Source: Lichenostomus cassidix (Eukaryota > Chordata > Aves > Passeriformes > Meliphagidae). Taken from it: 64,000 bases of DNA. Below are positions 51,500 to 64,000 of the stretch, in pieces. The position numbers were made by a program, and so were the translations under genes. The notes under the pieces are model-generated. The model was not told the DNA's origin. It saw only the letters and a program-made list of their open reading frames with translations, and did not search any database. Numbering within the stretch: position 1 is the stretch's first letter; each line of letters opens with the position of its first letter. The DNA lies in contig VLJF02000033.1 of the NCBI GenBank assembly GCA_008360975.2, positions 1,922,001 to 1,986,000 on the forward strand. Reading direction: 5' to 3'.

Positions 51500-54400
51500 C
51501 TGCGGGGACAAGGGGACAGCGGGACGTTAGGGGACACTGGGGACACTGGGGACAGCAGGGACATTAGGGACATTGGGGACAGCAAGGGACAGCAGGGGAC
51601 ATTGGGGACAGGGGGACAGTGGGGACAGCGGGGACATTAGGGGACAGTGGGGACATTAGGGGACAGTGGGGACATTAGGGGACAGTGGGGACAACGGGGG
51701 ACAGCAGGGACATTAGGGACATTGGGGACAATGGGGACAGCAGGGGCAATGGGGCATCAGGGACATTGGGGACAGCGGGGACAGCAGGGACATTGGGGGA
51801 CATCAGGGGACAGCAGGGGACATTAGGGGACAGTGGGGACATTAGGGACAGTGGGGACAGCGGGGACATCAGGGACATTGGGGGACATCAGGGGACAGCA
51901 AGGGACATTGGGGACATCAGGGGACAGCAGGGGACATTAGGGACAGTGGGGACAGCAGGACATCAGGGGACATCAGGACATTGGGGACAGCGGGGACATC
52001 AGGGGACAGTGGCACATGAGAGGACAACAGGGACAGTGGGGACATTGGGGACATTAGGGGACATTGGGGACAGCAGGTGAAAATGGGGACATCAGGGGAC
52101 AGCAGGGACGTTAGGGGACAATGGGGAGGAAATGGGGATTTTTGGGGGAAAACAGGAATTTTCAGGGAAAATGGAGAAAAAGGAGATTTTTTTGGGAAAA
52201 AAATAGGGAATTATGGGAGAAAAAATTTGGATTTTGGGGCTAAAAATGGGGATTTTTGGGGAAAAAATTGGGATTTTTTGGGCTAAAAATGGGGATTTTG
52301 GGGAAAAAGGGGGATTTTGGGGGAAAAAAAGAATTTTAGGCAGAAAAATGGGAATTTTAGGAGGGAAAATGGGGAAAAACGAGATTTTGGGAGAAAATCG
52401 GAATTTTAGGTGGAAAAATGGGAATTTTAAGAGGAAAAATGGGAATTTTAGGAGGGAGAATGAGGAATTTGGTAGGAAAAACATAGCGAGAACAGGAATT
52501 TGAGGAGAAAATGGGGAAAAAGGAGATTTTTTTGGGAAAAAAATAGGGATTTTGGGAGGAAAAATTTGGATTTTGGGAGGAAAAATTTGGATTTTGGGGC
52601 TAAAAACTGAGATTTTGGGAGGATTTAAAGGGGTGTGGTCAGGAAAGGGGGCGTGGCCTATGAAAGGGGCGTGGCCAGCTGGCCACACCCACTTTGGGGT
52701 CACTTTGGGGACAAAAAAGGGGATTTTGGGACATTTGGGGACATTGGGAGGCAGTTGGACTCAACCCAACTCCCCTCTTGGTGAAATTTGGGGGGAAAAG
52801 GTGATTTTTGGGGGAAAAAAGGAAGATTTTGGGGGGAAAAAAGGTGATTTTTTGGGGAAAAAAAGAGATTTTTGGGGAAAAAGGAGATATTTGAGGGGAA
52901 AAAAAAGAGTTTTGGGGTAATAAAGGAGATTTTTTTGGGGGAAAAAGGAGATTTTGGGGAAAAAAGGTGATATAAGAGGCAAAAAAAGTGATTTTTGAGT
53001 CATTAAAAGGAGATTCTTTTGGGTAAAAGAGATCTTTGGGAAAAAAGGTGATTTTGAGGCAAAAAGTGATTTTAGAGGGTAATAAAGGGATTTTGGAAAA
53101 AGGGATTTTGGGGAGAAAAAAGAGAGCTTTTGGGGGAAAAAAATTTTTGGGGCAAAAAAAGTGACTTTTGGGGGGAAAAAGAAGAGTTTTGGGACAAAAA
53201 AGGTGATTTTTGGGGTAAAAAGAAGATTTTTGGGGAGAAAAAAGGTGATTTGGGGGGAAAAAGTGATTTTTGGGCTAAAAAAGGAATTTTTGAGGTAAAA
53301 AAGGAGATCATGCGGTAAAAAAGGTGATTTTGGGGGAAAAAGCTGATTTCTCTGGGAAAAAATGAGATTTTTTTGGGGGAAAAAGGTGATTTTGGGGTAA
53401 TAAAGGAGATTTTTTGGGGAATAAAAGGTGATTTTGGGGAAAAAAACAGGAGATTTTGGGGGGAAAAGGGAGATTTTTTGGGGCAAAAAAGGAGATTTTG
53501 GAGTAGAAAATGTGATTTTTGGAGCAAAAAAAGTGACTTTTGAGGGGAAAAAAGAAGCATTTTGGGGTAAAAAAGGTGATTTTTGGGCAAAAAAGGACAT
53601 TTTTGGGGAGAAAAAAGGTGATTTGTTGGGGAAAAAAGGTGATTTATTGGGCAAAAAAAGGTAATTTTGGGGGTAAAAAAGGTGATTTTGGGGGAAAAAA
53701 GGTGAGTTTGAGCGAAGAAAGGAAATTTTTGGGGTAATAAAGGAGATTTTTGGGGAATAAAAGGTGATTTTGGGGCAAAAAAAGGTAATTTTTGGGGAAA
53801 AATGTGATTTTTTGGGGCAACAAAGGTGATCTATCGGGAAAAAATGAGATTTTTTGGGGGAAAAAAGGTGATTTTGGCAAAAAAAGTTGATTTTTGAGTG
53901 GGAAAAGGAGCTTTTTGGGCAAAAAAGGAGATTTTGGGGTAGAAAATGTGATTTTTGGGGCAAAAAAAGTGACTTTTGGGGGGAAAAAAGAAGTTGGAAA
54001 GAAGACACTGGAGACAAAAAAATGTGATTTTTGGGGAAAATAAATGATTTTTTGGGGGGAAAATATTGATTTTTGGGGCAAAAAAGGAGCTTTTTGGGGC
54101 AAAAAGGTGATTTTTTGGGAGGAAAAGGTGATTTTGAAGTCAAACAGGAGATTTTTTTGGGTAAAAAAGTGATTTTTGGGGGAGAAAAAGGAGCTTTTAG
54201 GGGAAAAAAGGTGATATTTGGGGGAAAAAAGATTATTTTTGGGGTAAAAAAGGTGATTTTTGGGGAAAATAAGTGATTTTTTGGGGAAAAAAGGTGATTT
54301 TTGAGTCAAAAATAGAATTTTTTTGGGCAAAAAAAGTGATTTTTAGGGGGAAAAAGGAGATTTTTGGGGTAATAAAGGAGATTTTGGGGAAAAAAGTGAT

Positions 54401-54590
54401 TTTGGGGGAAAAAAGGAGATTTAGGGAGAAAAGGTGATTTTGGGGCAAAAAAGGTGATTTTAGGGGGAGAAAAAGGAGCTTTTTGAGGCAAAAAGGTGAT
54501 TTTTGGGGCAAATTTTGATTTTTGGTGCAAAAAAGAAGCTTTTTGGGGCAATATGGTGATTTTTGGGGGAAAAAGGTGATTTTGGTGTCA
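51500..54590. repeat. TUBB intron 1 repeats up to the gap
   Basis: 51510-52130 repeats GGGGACAGCAGGGACATTAG. 52130-52620 and 52790-54590 repeat GGGGAAAAAAGGTGATTTTTG-like units, G/A-rich on the plus strand. 52624-52690 is a short unique piece with GGGGGCGTGGC-type GC boxes and GGCCACACCC. No exon 1 was found. Confidence 0.82.
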
Positions 54591-55090
54591 NNNNNNNNNN
54601 NNNNNNNNNNNNNNNNNNNNNNNNNNNNNNNNNNNNNNNNNNNNNNNNNNNNNNNNNNNNNNNNNNNNNNNNNNNNNNNNNNNNNNNNNNNNNNNNNNNN
54701 NNNNNNNNNNNNNNNNNNNNNNNNNNNNNNNNNNNNNNNNNNNNNNNNNNNNNNNNNNNNNNNNNNNNNNNNNNNNNNNNNNNNNNNNNNNNNNNNNNNN
54801 NNNNNNNNNNNNNNNNNNNNNNNNNNNNNNNNNNNNNNNNNNNNNNNNNNNNNNNNNNNNNNNNNNNNNNNNNNNNNNNNNNNNNNNNNNNNNNNNNNNN
54901 NNNNNNNNNNNNNNNNNNNNNNNNNNNNNNNNNNNNNNNNNNNNNNNNNNNNNNNNNNNNNNNNNNNNNNNNNNNNNNNNNNNNNNNNNNNNNNNNNNNN
55001 NNNNNNNNNNNNNNNNNNNNNNNNNNNNNNNNNNNNNNNNNNNNNNNNNNNNNNNNNNNNNNNNNNNNNNNNNNNNNNNNNNNNNNNNNN
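54591..55090. other. Assembly gap (500 N)
   Basis: Exactly 500 N, the usual placeholder for a gap of unknown size. TUBB exon 1 and promoter probably belong here. The sequence to the right starts with the same bases as 18162, immediately after the ERV-2 3' LTR. Confidence 0.98.
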
Positions 55091-56955
55091 ATCAGGAAGT
55101 GACCATCATCCTGAGATGGCCATGAGATGATCAAGACAATGACATAATCAAGACCATGTGATGACCATGCGGTGACCATGAGATGATGGTGACCATGACA
55201 CAACCATGATCATGAGATGACCATTACAGTGAGATAACCATGACTGTGACCAGGACACAACCACGACCATGAGATGACCATGAGCATGAGATAGTTGTGA
55301 CCAAGAAATGACCACAACACAACTGTGGCCATGTGGTGATCAAGGCCACGAGATGACCATGACTGTGACCATAACACAATCATAACCATGAAATGATCAA
55401 GACCATGACCTAATTCTGACCATGAGTTGACCATGAGATGACCATGACCATGACAGCCACAGCTGTGAGATTACCATGATATCATTGTGGCCATGAGTTG
55501 ACCATGAGATGACCATGAGATGACCATGAGGTAGCAATGAGATGACTGATACCATGACCATGGTGTGACCATGACTTTGAGATGACCATGAGCATGTGAT
55601 GATTGTGACCAAGAGATGACCATGAGATGACCACAACACACCATGGCCATGTGATCATCAAGACCATGAAATAATCATAAGATGACCATGGCTGTGAGAT
55701 GACCATGACCATGAGATGATCATTACAATGAGATGACCATGAAATGACCATGACTGTGACACAACCATGACTGTAAGATGACCATGAGTTGTGGCCATGA
55801 GTTGATCATGAGATGACCATGAGATGACCATGATAATGAAATTACCATGACCATGAGATGACCATGAGATGATCACGACCATGAGATGACCGTTACAGTG
55901 AGATGATAATGAGCATGAGATGATGGTAATCAGGAGATCACCAAGAGATGACCATGACTGTGACCATAACATGACCATGAGCATGAGATGATTGGGATCA
56001 AGACATGACCAAGAGGTGACCACAACATGACCATAGCTAGGAAATGATCATGAGCATGAGATGATCATGAGCATGAGATGACTATGGCACTACCACAGCT
56101 ATGAGGTGATCATGACCATCAGATGACCATGACTGGGAGATGATCATGAACATGAGATGACCATGACATGACCACGAGGGTGAGATGACTGTGAGCATGA
56201 GATGACTGTGCCCAAGAGATGACCATGAGATGACCACAACACATCCATAGCTATGAGGTGATCCATGACCATGAGGTGACCGTTAGATGATGGTGGCCAT
56301 GAAATGACTGTGACCATGACACAACCATGGCCATGAGATGACCATGATATGACTGTGGCCATGAGTTGACCATGAGATGATCATGACATGACCATGACCA
56401 TGCAATGACCATGACCACGACCACGACTGTGAGATGACCATGAGGTGACCATGAGATGACCATGACACAACCATGACCATGATGTGGTCATTACCACGAG
56501 ATGACCATTGCAATGAGATGATGGAGAGCATGAGATGACCACGACCATGTGGTGACCACGACCATGGCACAACCAGGACCATGAGATGACCTTGACCATG
56601 ACATGACTGTGACCATGAGGTGACCATGATCATGATGTGATGGTGACCATGAGATGATCATTACAATGAGATGACCAAGAGATGACCATGAGACAACCAT
56701 GAGATGACCAAGATCATGACGTGATGGTGACCATGAGATGACCATTACAATGAGATGACCATGAAATGACCAGGATCATGATGATGACCATGAGATGACT
56801 GTGAGATGATCATGAGATGACCATGAGATGACCATGAACATGACCACGAGATGACCACGTGATGACCTTGAACATGACCATGAGATGACCATGAACATGA
56901 CCACGAGATGACCACGTGATGACCTTGAACATGACCACGAGATGACCATGACCCG
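55091..56955. repeat. 11-bp minisatellite upstream of FLOT1 copy B
   Basis: Closely matches 18162-20230, in the same order but with unit gains and losses (about 1.87 versus 2.07 kb). No ERV lies within it. It ends at the same unique sequence before the promoter as copy A. Confidence 0.92.
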
Positions 56956-57060
56956 GCCGTGGTCTGAAGCTTCCCAGACGCCTCACTCCCCTCAGCCTCC
57001 AGGTTCATCCGTCCCTCAAATGGTTAATTTTCCGTGGCTAAATCTACTCTCGGGGCAGCG

Positions 57061-57363
57061 CAGCCAATAGAAAGCCGAGAAATCCCTGACGTCACCAGTT
57101 GCCAGGCAGAACAAACGCGCTCCTCCCACCTCTGGTGCGGCAGCCAATGGCAAACCGCCGTTTCGATGACGTCACGGGGCGGATGCGGAAGTGGCGCGCG
57201 GGGGCTGCCGGGATCGGGGCGGCGGTCGGAAGGTTGCGATCGATCGCGACATTGATCCCGATATCGATCCCGATATCGATCCCGATATCGATCCCGATAT
57301 CGATCCCGCTATCGATCCCAATATCGATCCCGATATCGATCCCGATCGGCTCCTCCCGCCGCG
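57061..57363 (+). promoter_or_regulatory. FLOT1: FLOT1 copy B promoter and 5' UTR
   Basis: Same arrangement as copy A: CCAAT at 57064-57068 and 57144-57148, TGACGTCA at 57087-57094 and 57167-57174, then the 12-bp GATCCCGATATC repeat (about 57237-57350) with more units than copy A. ATG at 57364. Confidence 0.7.
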
Positions 57364-60300
57364 ATGTTCTTCACCTGCGGCCCCAACGAGGCCATGGTGG
57401 TGTCGGGTGAGTTCGGGGGGCGCCTGGGGACCCCAAAATCCCCCAAAAACCCTCCTGGGAACCCCAAAACTGCCGGGAGAGCCCGAAATCCCCCCAAAAC
57501 CCTCCTGGGAACCCCTAAAACCCCCAAACTGCCGGGAGAGCCTAAAATCCCCCAAAAAACCCTCCTGGGAACCCTCAGAATCCCCCAAACGCTCCGAATT
57601 CCCCAAAATCCCCCAAAACTCGCAGGAAACCCCCAGAATCCCCTAAATATTCTCCCAGGAACTCCCAGAATCCCCAAAAAGCCTCCTGAAAACCCAACCC
57701 CTTCCTCCCCAGGATGAATCCCCCAAATCCCCCAAATCCCCAAATCCCCAAATCCCCAAATCCCCAAACCCCCCAAACCCCCAAGTGCCAAACCCCAAAT
57801 CCCCAAATCCCCCAAATCCCCAAATCCCCCAAATCCCCAAACCCCAACCCAAATCCCAAATCCCCCAAACCCCCAAATCCCCCAATCCCCTCACCCCAAA
57901 CCCCTCATCCCCATCCCCCAAATCCCCCAAATCCCCTAAACCCCCAAACCCCAAATCCTCACCCAAATCTCCCAAATCCCTTCAGCCCCAAATCCCCAAT
58001 CTTCTCACCCCCAAATCCTCCAAATCTCCCAAATCCCCTAAATCCCCCAATCCCCCAAAGCCCCAAACCCCCAAGTGCCCCAAATCCCCAAATCCCCTAA
58101 ATCCCAAATCCCCAAATCTCCCAAATCCCCAAATCCCCCAAATCCCCTCACCCCAAATCTCAAATCCTCTCATCCTAAATCCCCCAAATTCCCCAATCCC
58201 AAATAAACCCTCACCCCCAAAGCCCCAAACCCCCAAACCCCCTGTCCCCAGATTTGGGGTCCCTAAATCCCCTAAATCCCCCAACCCCAAACCTCCAAAC
58301 CCCCCAAACCCCCCCTGTCCCCAGATTTGGGATCCCCAAATCCCCTAAATCCCCGCTGTCCCTCAGGGTTCTGCCGCAGCCCGCCGGTGATGGTGGCAGG
58401 AGGCAGAGTGCTGGTGATCCCCTGCCTGCAGCAGATCCAGCGGTGAGCAGGGGGTTCTTTTGGGGTTTTTTTGGGGATTTTTGGGGTTTTGGGGTTTATT
58501 TGGGGTCTCTCGGGATTTGGGGTGACGCCCTGGCCCCGCAGGATCTCGCTGAACACGCTGACGCTGCCGGTGCGCAGCGAGAAGGTTTACACCAGGCACG
58601 GGGTGCCCATCTCCGTCACCGGCATCGCCCAGGTAACCCCAAAAAACCCTAAATCCACTGGGGGAGCCCTAAAACCCTAAATTCACTGGGGAGCCCAAAA
58701 CCACCCAAAATCCCTTCGGGAAACCCAAAAATATCCACTCGGGAACCCCAAAAATTCACTCGGGGAACCCCAAAAACACCCTAAATTCACTGGGGAACCC
58801 AAAAAAACCTTAAAATTCACTTGGGAATCCCAAAACATCCTATAATCCACTGGGGAACCCCAAAAACTCCCTAAAATCTACTGGGGAACCCAAAAAACCC
58901 TAAATCTACGGGGGGATCCCAAAACCACCCTAAATTCACTGGGAGAACGCCAAAAAAACCCCTAAAATTCACTGGGGATCCCAAAAAACCCTACAGTTCA
59001 TTGGGGGAACCCCAGAAACACCCTAAAATCCACTGGGGGAACCTCAAAAACACCCTAAAATCTACTGGGAGATCCCAAAAACACCCTGAAATTCATGGGG
59101 AACCCCAAAAAAACCCTAAATTCACTGGGGGAACCCAAAAAACCCCTAAATCTACTGGGGATCCCAAAACACCCCAATATCTACTGGGGATCCCAAAAAC
59201 ACCCTAAATCCACTGGGGATCCTGAAAAACACCCTGCATTCACTGGGGGAACCCAAAAAAACCCCTAAAATTCACTGGGGAACCCAAAAAAACCCTAAAT
59301 GCACTGGGGAACCCAAAACACCCTGAAATTCACTGGGGGATCCCAAAACCACCCTAAAATCACTGGGGGAACTCAAAAATCACCCAAAAGTTCACTGGGA
59401 GAACCCCACAAACACCCTAAAATCCACTGGGGAACCCCAAAAAAACCGTAGAATTCAATGGGGAACCCCAAAAAACCCTAAATTCACTGGGGATCCAAAA
59501 AAAACCCCTAAAATCACTGAGGGAACCCCAGAACACTCAAACATTCAGTGGGGAAACCCCAAAACAGCCGAAAATCTATTGGGGGATCCCGAATAAACCC
59601 TAAAATTCACTGTGGGAACCCCAAAAGTACCCTAAAATTCACTGGGGATCCCAAAAACACCCTAAAATCTACTGGGGAACCCCAAAACCAGCCAAAAATC
59701 TACTGGGGGATCTCAAATAAACCCTAAAATCTATTGGGGGAACCCCAAAAAAACCCTAAAGTTCACTGGGGAACCCAAAAATACCCTAAAATCTACTGGG
59801 GAAACCCCAAAACACCCTGAAATTCACTGGGGGAACCCCAAAAAACCTGCTTGGGAATCACAGGACATCGTGGAGCCACAAAACCCCACTAGGATCCCCA
59901 AAAATCCACTCGGGACTCCCAAAAAACCCCACTGGGACCCCCAAAATTCCTTTGGGAATCCCAAAAAATCCAGTCACAACCCCCAAAAATCCACTCAGGA
60001 ACCCCAGATACTCTCTGGGAACCCCAAAATCCCTGTGGGAACCCCCAAAACCCCACTTAGAACCCCCAAAAATGCACTCAGGACCCCAAAATCCACTTGG
60101 GACCCCCAAATTCCCCCAAAACCCCACCAGGACCCCCAAAAACACACTCAGGATGCCCCAAATTTCTTTAGAACCTCAAAAAATGCTTTGGGACCCCAAA
60201 TTCCCCCCTGGGACCCCAAAATTCCTTCCTGGGACCCCCAAATTTCCCCCTGGGACCCCCAAAAATCTGTCCTGGGACCCCTAAATTCCCTCCTGGGACC

Positions 60301-63300
60301 CCCAAATTCCCCTCGGGACCCCCAAATTCCCCTCCTGGGACCCCAAAATCCCCCCAAGTCTCCCCTATGGGGGTGGCGTTGCCCTTTTAAGGGAGGTTTT
60401 GGTGGGGCCCACCTAATGGGGTTCTTAAAGGGGCAATGGTAGAGTGATTCCCAAAATGACGCAGAGGGGAGGGGAGGAGCCCTTTAAGGGGGTTTGGGGT
60501 GGTGGGACCCCCAAAAAACCCTCAAAAGGGTGGGGAAAACCCTTGAAAGGGTGAGAAAAACCTTTAAAAGGGTGAGAAAAACCCTAAAGAAAGTGGAAAA
60601 AACCCTTAAAATTGAGATTTGGGGTTTGGGATGGCATTGAAAGGGGTTTGGAGTTTTTGGGATCCCCAGATTTGTGTGAAGGGAAGGTAAACCCCCCAAA
60701 AAGGGGCATGGAGGGGGTTGGGACCCCAAAAAAAATTCTTAAGGGTGGCAAAATCTTCCTTAAAAAGGGTTTGGGGTGGTATGGAATCCCAAAAATCTTC
60801 TTAAAGGGATCAAGGTGCTTTTAAAAGGGGTTTGGGGTGTTGGGAACCCCAAAATCCCATTAAAAGGGGTCAAGGTGCTCTTAAAAGGAACATTTTAAAA
60901 GGGATCCCCAAAATCCTTTTAAAGCAGATCAAGACCCACCTGAAAAGGGGTTTGGGGTGGTGGGGACCCCAAAAATTCCTTAAAGGTGGCAAAATCCTCA
61001 TTAAAAAGGGTTTGGGGTGGTGGGGAATCCCTAAAACCTTCCTAAAGGGGTCAAAATCCTATTTTTAAAGGGGTTTTGGGGTGTTGAAGACCCTAAAATC
61101 CTTTCAAAAGGGGTCAAGAGCCACCTGAAAAGGGGTTTGGGGTGGTGGGATCCCAAAAAAAATCCTTAAGGGTGGCAGAATCCTCCTTAAAAAGGGTTTG
61201 GGGTGGTGTGGAATCCCAAAAACCTTCCTAAAGGGGTCAAAATCCAACTTTCAAAGGGGTTTGGGGTGTTGGGAACCCCAAAATCCCATTAAAAGGGGTC
61301 AAGATTTTTTTAAAAGGGATCCCCAAAATCCTTTTAAAGCAGATCAAGACCTTCCTGAAAAAGGGTTTGGGGTGGTGGGGAATCCCTAAAACCTTCTTAA
61401 AGGGATCAAAGCCCAACTTTTAAAGGGGTTTTGGGGTGTTGAAGACCCTAAAATCCTTTATAAAGGGGTCAAGACTCCCTGAAAAGGGGTTTTGGGCTGT
61501 CCAGGACCCCAAAATCCTTTCAAAAGAGGTCAGGACCCCCTGAAAAGGGGTTTGGGGTGCCCAGGACCCCAAAATCCTATTAAAAGGCATCAAGACCCCC
61601 TGGAAAAGACCCCAAATCTGCTCCTGGAGGGGGAAACCCCTTAAAGGGGCAATGCCCTGGTGGTCCCCACCCTGCCCGGCAAGCAGCCCCTTAAAGGGGC
61701 AATGCCGCGGCGATCCCTTAAAGGGGCAGCGCCCGTTTTGGGTTCCCCGGGAGGTGCCCAGGTGACCAGGTGAGGTGTGGCCAGGTGAAGATCCAGGGGC
61801 AGAACAAGGAGATGCTGGCGGCTGCCTGCCAGATGTTCCTGGGCAAGTCGGAGAGCGAGATCGGCCAGATCGCCCTGGAGACGCTGGAGGGGCACCAGCG
61901 CGCCATCATGGCCCACATGACCGTGGAGGTGAGGCCACGCCCCTCGCGGGGGAGCCACGCCCACCCCCAGGGTAGCCACGCCCACTCCCCGGTAGCCACG
62001 CCCACTTGGGGTCCGACCAACAGCCAGCCTTGGGAGGGGGTGTGGTCCCTTTAAGAAATTCCAGAGGTCTTTGGGAGACCCATAAGCCACGCCCACAGAG
62101 GTGGCCACGCCCACTTGGGGACTGTCACCACCCTTCTCAGAAGGGGACCTGGCCCTTTAAGGGATGCCCCGCCCCTTCTCACCCCTAAGCCCCGCCCCCT
62201 TAAGGATTCCACCCTGCAGGAGGCCACGCCCACCGGACAAGCCACGCCCACAAAGCCCCACCCACTACGGAAGCCACGCCCCTTTCCAAAGCCACACCCA
62301 GCAGCATGAATGTCACCTCACATGGCCACACCCCCTTTGGAAGCCACACCCACATTTGCTCCACCCCCTTAAGCCACGCCCTCTCCCTTGGCTCCACCCC
62401 CAGCCTCAGCCCCGCCCCAGCTCCACCCCCTGTCGATCCATTGGTTCCATCCTTCCTCAAGCCACACCTCCTTCTTGGCCCCACCCTGATGGAAGCCACG
62501 CCCCTGACCCAAAGCCACGCCCACCAGGCCACACCCCTTGTCTCAAGCCACGCCCACTTGGTCATGCCCCACCCACTCCCACTGAGCTCTGCCCTGGCTC
62601 CTCCTCCTTGCCCCACCCCTTTGGCCACACCCACCAGCCACACCCACCTGGCCCCACCCCTTGGCTCAGGCCACGCCCCAGGGTGACGTCACACCCACCT
62701 GACTTACCGGCTGTAAGCCACGCCCATTTCCCCACCCAGTCCCAAGCCACGCCCACATAGCTCCACCCCTTCGCTAAGCCACGCTCCCTCTGCCTTAATT
62801 TAGACTCAAGCCACGCCCCCAGCTTTCTAAGCCACGCCCACCTGGCCCCACCCCTTAGCTCAAGCCACACTCTTGCTAATGCAAGCCACACCCCCTGGGC
62901 TCAAGCCACGCCCCACCAAGCCACGCCCACCTTGCACAGGATCAAAGCCACACCCCCATTATAAAGCCACACCCACACCTTGCCTCAAGCCACACCCCCT
63001 GGGCCAAGCCACGCCCACCTGGCTCCACCCTTTGGTTCAAGCTCCACCCCTCTGTGCCCTGCCCTGCTAAGCCCCGCCCCTTGGTGCCCCACCCCGCTAA
63101 GCCCCGCCCCTTTGTCCCGCCCTGCTAAGCCCCGCCCCTTGGTGCCCCACCCCGCTAAGCCCCGCCCCCTCTGTGCCCCGCCCAGGAGATCTACAAGGAC
63201 CGTCAGAAGTTCTCAGACCAGGTGTTCCGCGTGGCTTCGTCTGACCTGGTGAACATGGGGATATCGGTGGTCAGCTACACACTCAAGGACGTGCATGATG

Positions 63301-63985
63301 AACAGGTGAGGGACCTGGGGACAGGTGGCACACACCTGGGGACAGGTGGGACAGGTGAGACACACCTGGCGACAATGGGGACACCTGGTGAACATGGGGA
63401 TCTCTGTGGTCAGCTACACCCTCAAAGACGTGCATGACGAGCAGGTGAGGGCTTGGGGACACACCTGGGGACACCTGGGGACAGGTGAGACACACCTGGG
63501 GACAGGTGGGGACATCTGGGGACAGTGGGGACACGTGGGGCACACCTGGGGAGGACCTCGGACACATTTGGACACCTCTGGAACAGCTGGGTCTCACCTG
63601 GGACACACCTGGGACAAACCTGGGGGTATGAGGTGACACAGGTGTGACACAGGTGACCGGGGGATGTCCCATGTGTGACAGGGAGGTGACACAGGCATGA
63701 CACAGGTGTGATATGGGTGACTGGGAGGTGGCACAGGTGTGTCCCCAGGTATCCCAGGTGTGTCCCAGCTGTCCCCAGGTGTGACAGGTGTGTCCCCGGG
63801 TGTGTCCCCAGGTGTGACAGGTGTGCCCCCAGGTGACCCAGGTGTGTCCCCAGGTGTGTCCCAGGTGTGACAGGTGTCTGTATCTCCAGGACTACCTGCG
63901 CTCGCTGGGCAAAGGCCGCACAGCTCAGGTGCAGCGCGACGCCAGGGTGGGAGAGGCTGAGGCCAAGCGTGACGCTGGGATTCGT
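57364..63985 (+). CDS. FLOT1: Flotillin-1, copy B (exons 1-6, runs off the window)
   Basis: Exons read by the same borders as copy A: 57364-57406, 58367-58442, 58542-58632, 61785-61928, 63186-63305, 63890-63985; 190 codons with no stop. Only one coding change from copy A changes the protein: Thr in exon 3 (as in human) where A has Met. The others noticed in exons 5 and 6 are synonymous. This fits a functional gene or allele rather than a pseudogene. It is either a tandem duplicate or the second haplotype placed in line by the assembler. Confidence 0.88.
57407..58366. repeat. FLOT1 B intron 1 minisatellites
   Basis: Same two unit types as copy A intron 1, but the CCCCAAAT part is longer (about 57715-58350), so the intron is ~245 bp longer. 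Confidence 0.85.
58633..61784. repeat. FLOT1 B intron 3 minisatellites
   Basis: 58633 to about 60590 is almost base-for-base identical to 21640-23630 except for one 33-bp unit missing near 59030. From about 60590 the AAAAGGGGTTTGGGGTGG array diverges in unit order and content. Confidence 0.88.
61929..63185. repeat. FLOT1 B intron 4: CCACGCCCAC array
   Basis: Same CACCC/GC-box-like array as copy A, with scattered substitutions and indels of single units. Confidence 0.85.
63306..63889. repeat. FLOT1 B intron 5 array with one exon 5 end copy
   Basis: Much shorter than in copy A (584 versus 1493 bp). It has one extra copy of the exon 5 end with donor (63383-63444) and no copy of the exon 6 start. 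Confidence 0.88.
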
Positions 63986-64000
63986 GTGAGTCAGACTGGG

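Noticed and set aside
52761..54143. 460-codon minus-strand frame (SPFFPQK-like repeats)
   Set aside because: Repeat translation in the TUBB intron 1 array, with no start context or domain.

Overview
The window is vertebrate nuclear DNA, most likely from a bird. Genes have introns with GT..AG borders, introns are dense in minisatellites, and there are endogenous retroviruses (ERVs) of avian type. The host genes are FLOT1 (flotillin-1, + strand) and TUBB (class I beta-tubulin, - strand), tail to tail. Human FLOT1 and TUBB lie tail to tail in the same way in the MHC class I region, so this is probably the MHC-linked segment of a bird microchromosome. The bird and microchromosome parts are inference; the gene identities are direct.

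Layout. Positions 1-20230 are an 11-bp minisatellite (consensus GACCATGAGAT) broken up by retroviral insertions. The first is an old minus-strand, env-less ERV (ERV-1, about 1645-8880) with gag and pol broken by stops and frameshifts. A second LTR family is present as a solo LTR inside its gag (7273-8160), as a copy at its 3' end (762-1644) and as an inverted fragment (1-52). The second is a complete plus-strand provirus (ERV-2, 10003-18161) with paired 524-bp LTRs and gag, pro, pol and env, all but pol damaged. Positions 20341-37390 hold FLOT1 copy A: CRE/CCAAT promoter, 12 coding exons, poly(A) signal. Positions 37390-42865 are minisatellite, probably including the TUBB 3' UTR. Positions 42866-51499 hold TUBB exons 4, 3 and 2. 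Its first exon is not seen and probably falls in, or beyond, the 500-N gap at 54591-55090. After the gap the minisatellite and FLOT1 5' half appear again (copy B, 57364 to the window end, exons 1-6).

The most unusual signal is in the introns of both host genes. Many minisatellite arrays carry repeated copies of the adjacent exon end together with its splice site: FLOT1 exons 5, 6, 7, 10 (both ends) and 11, and TUBB exons 2, 3 and 4. About 36 partial exon copies can be counted by eye. Copy number differs between FLOT1 copies A and B, so the arrays behave as VNTRs that include coding sequence and splice sites. FLOT1 exon 11 in copy A also shows frame breaks, which may be assembly errors or real damage.

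FLOT1 is a membrane-raft scaffold protein and TUBB a microtubule subunit; nothing in the sequence suggests a shared pathway. No bacterial, CRISPR, tRNA or rRNA features were seen.
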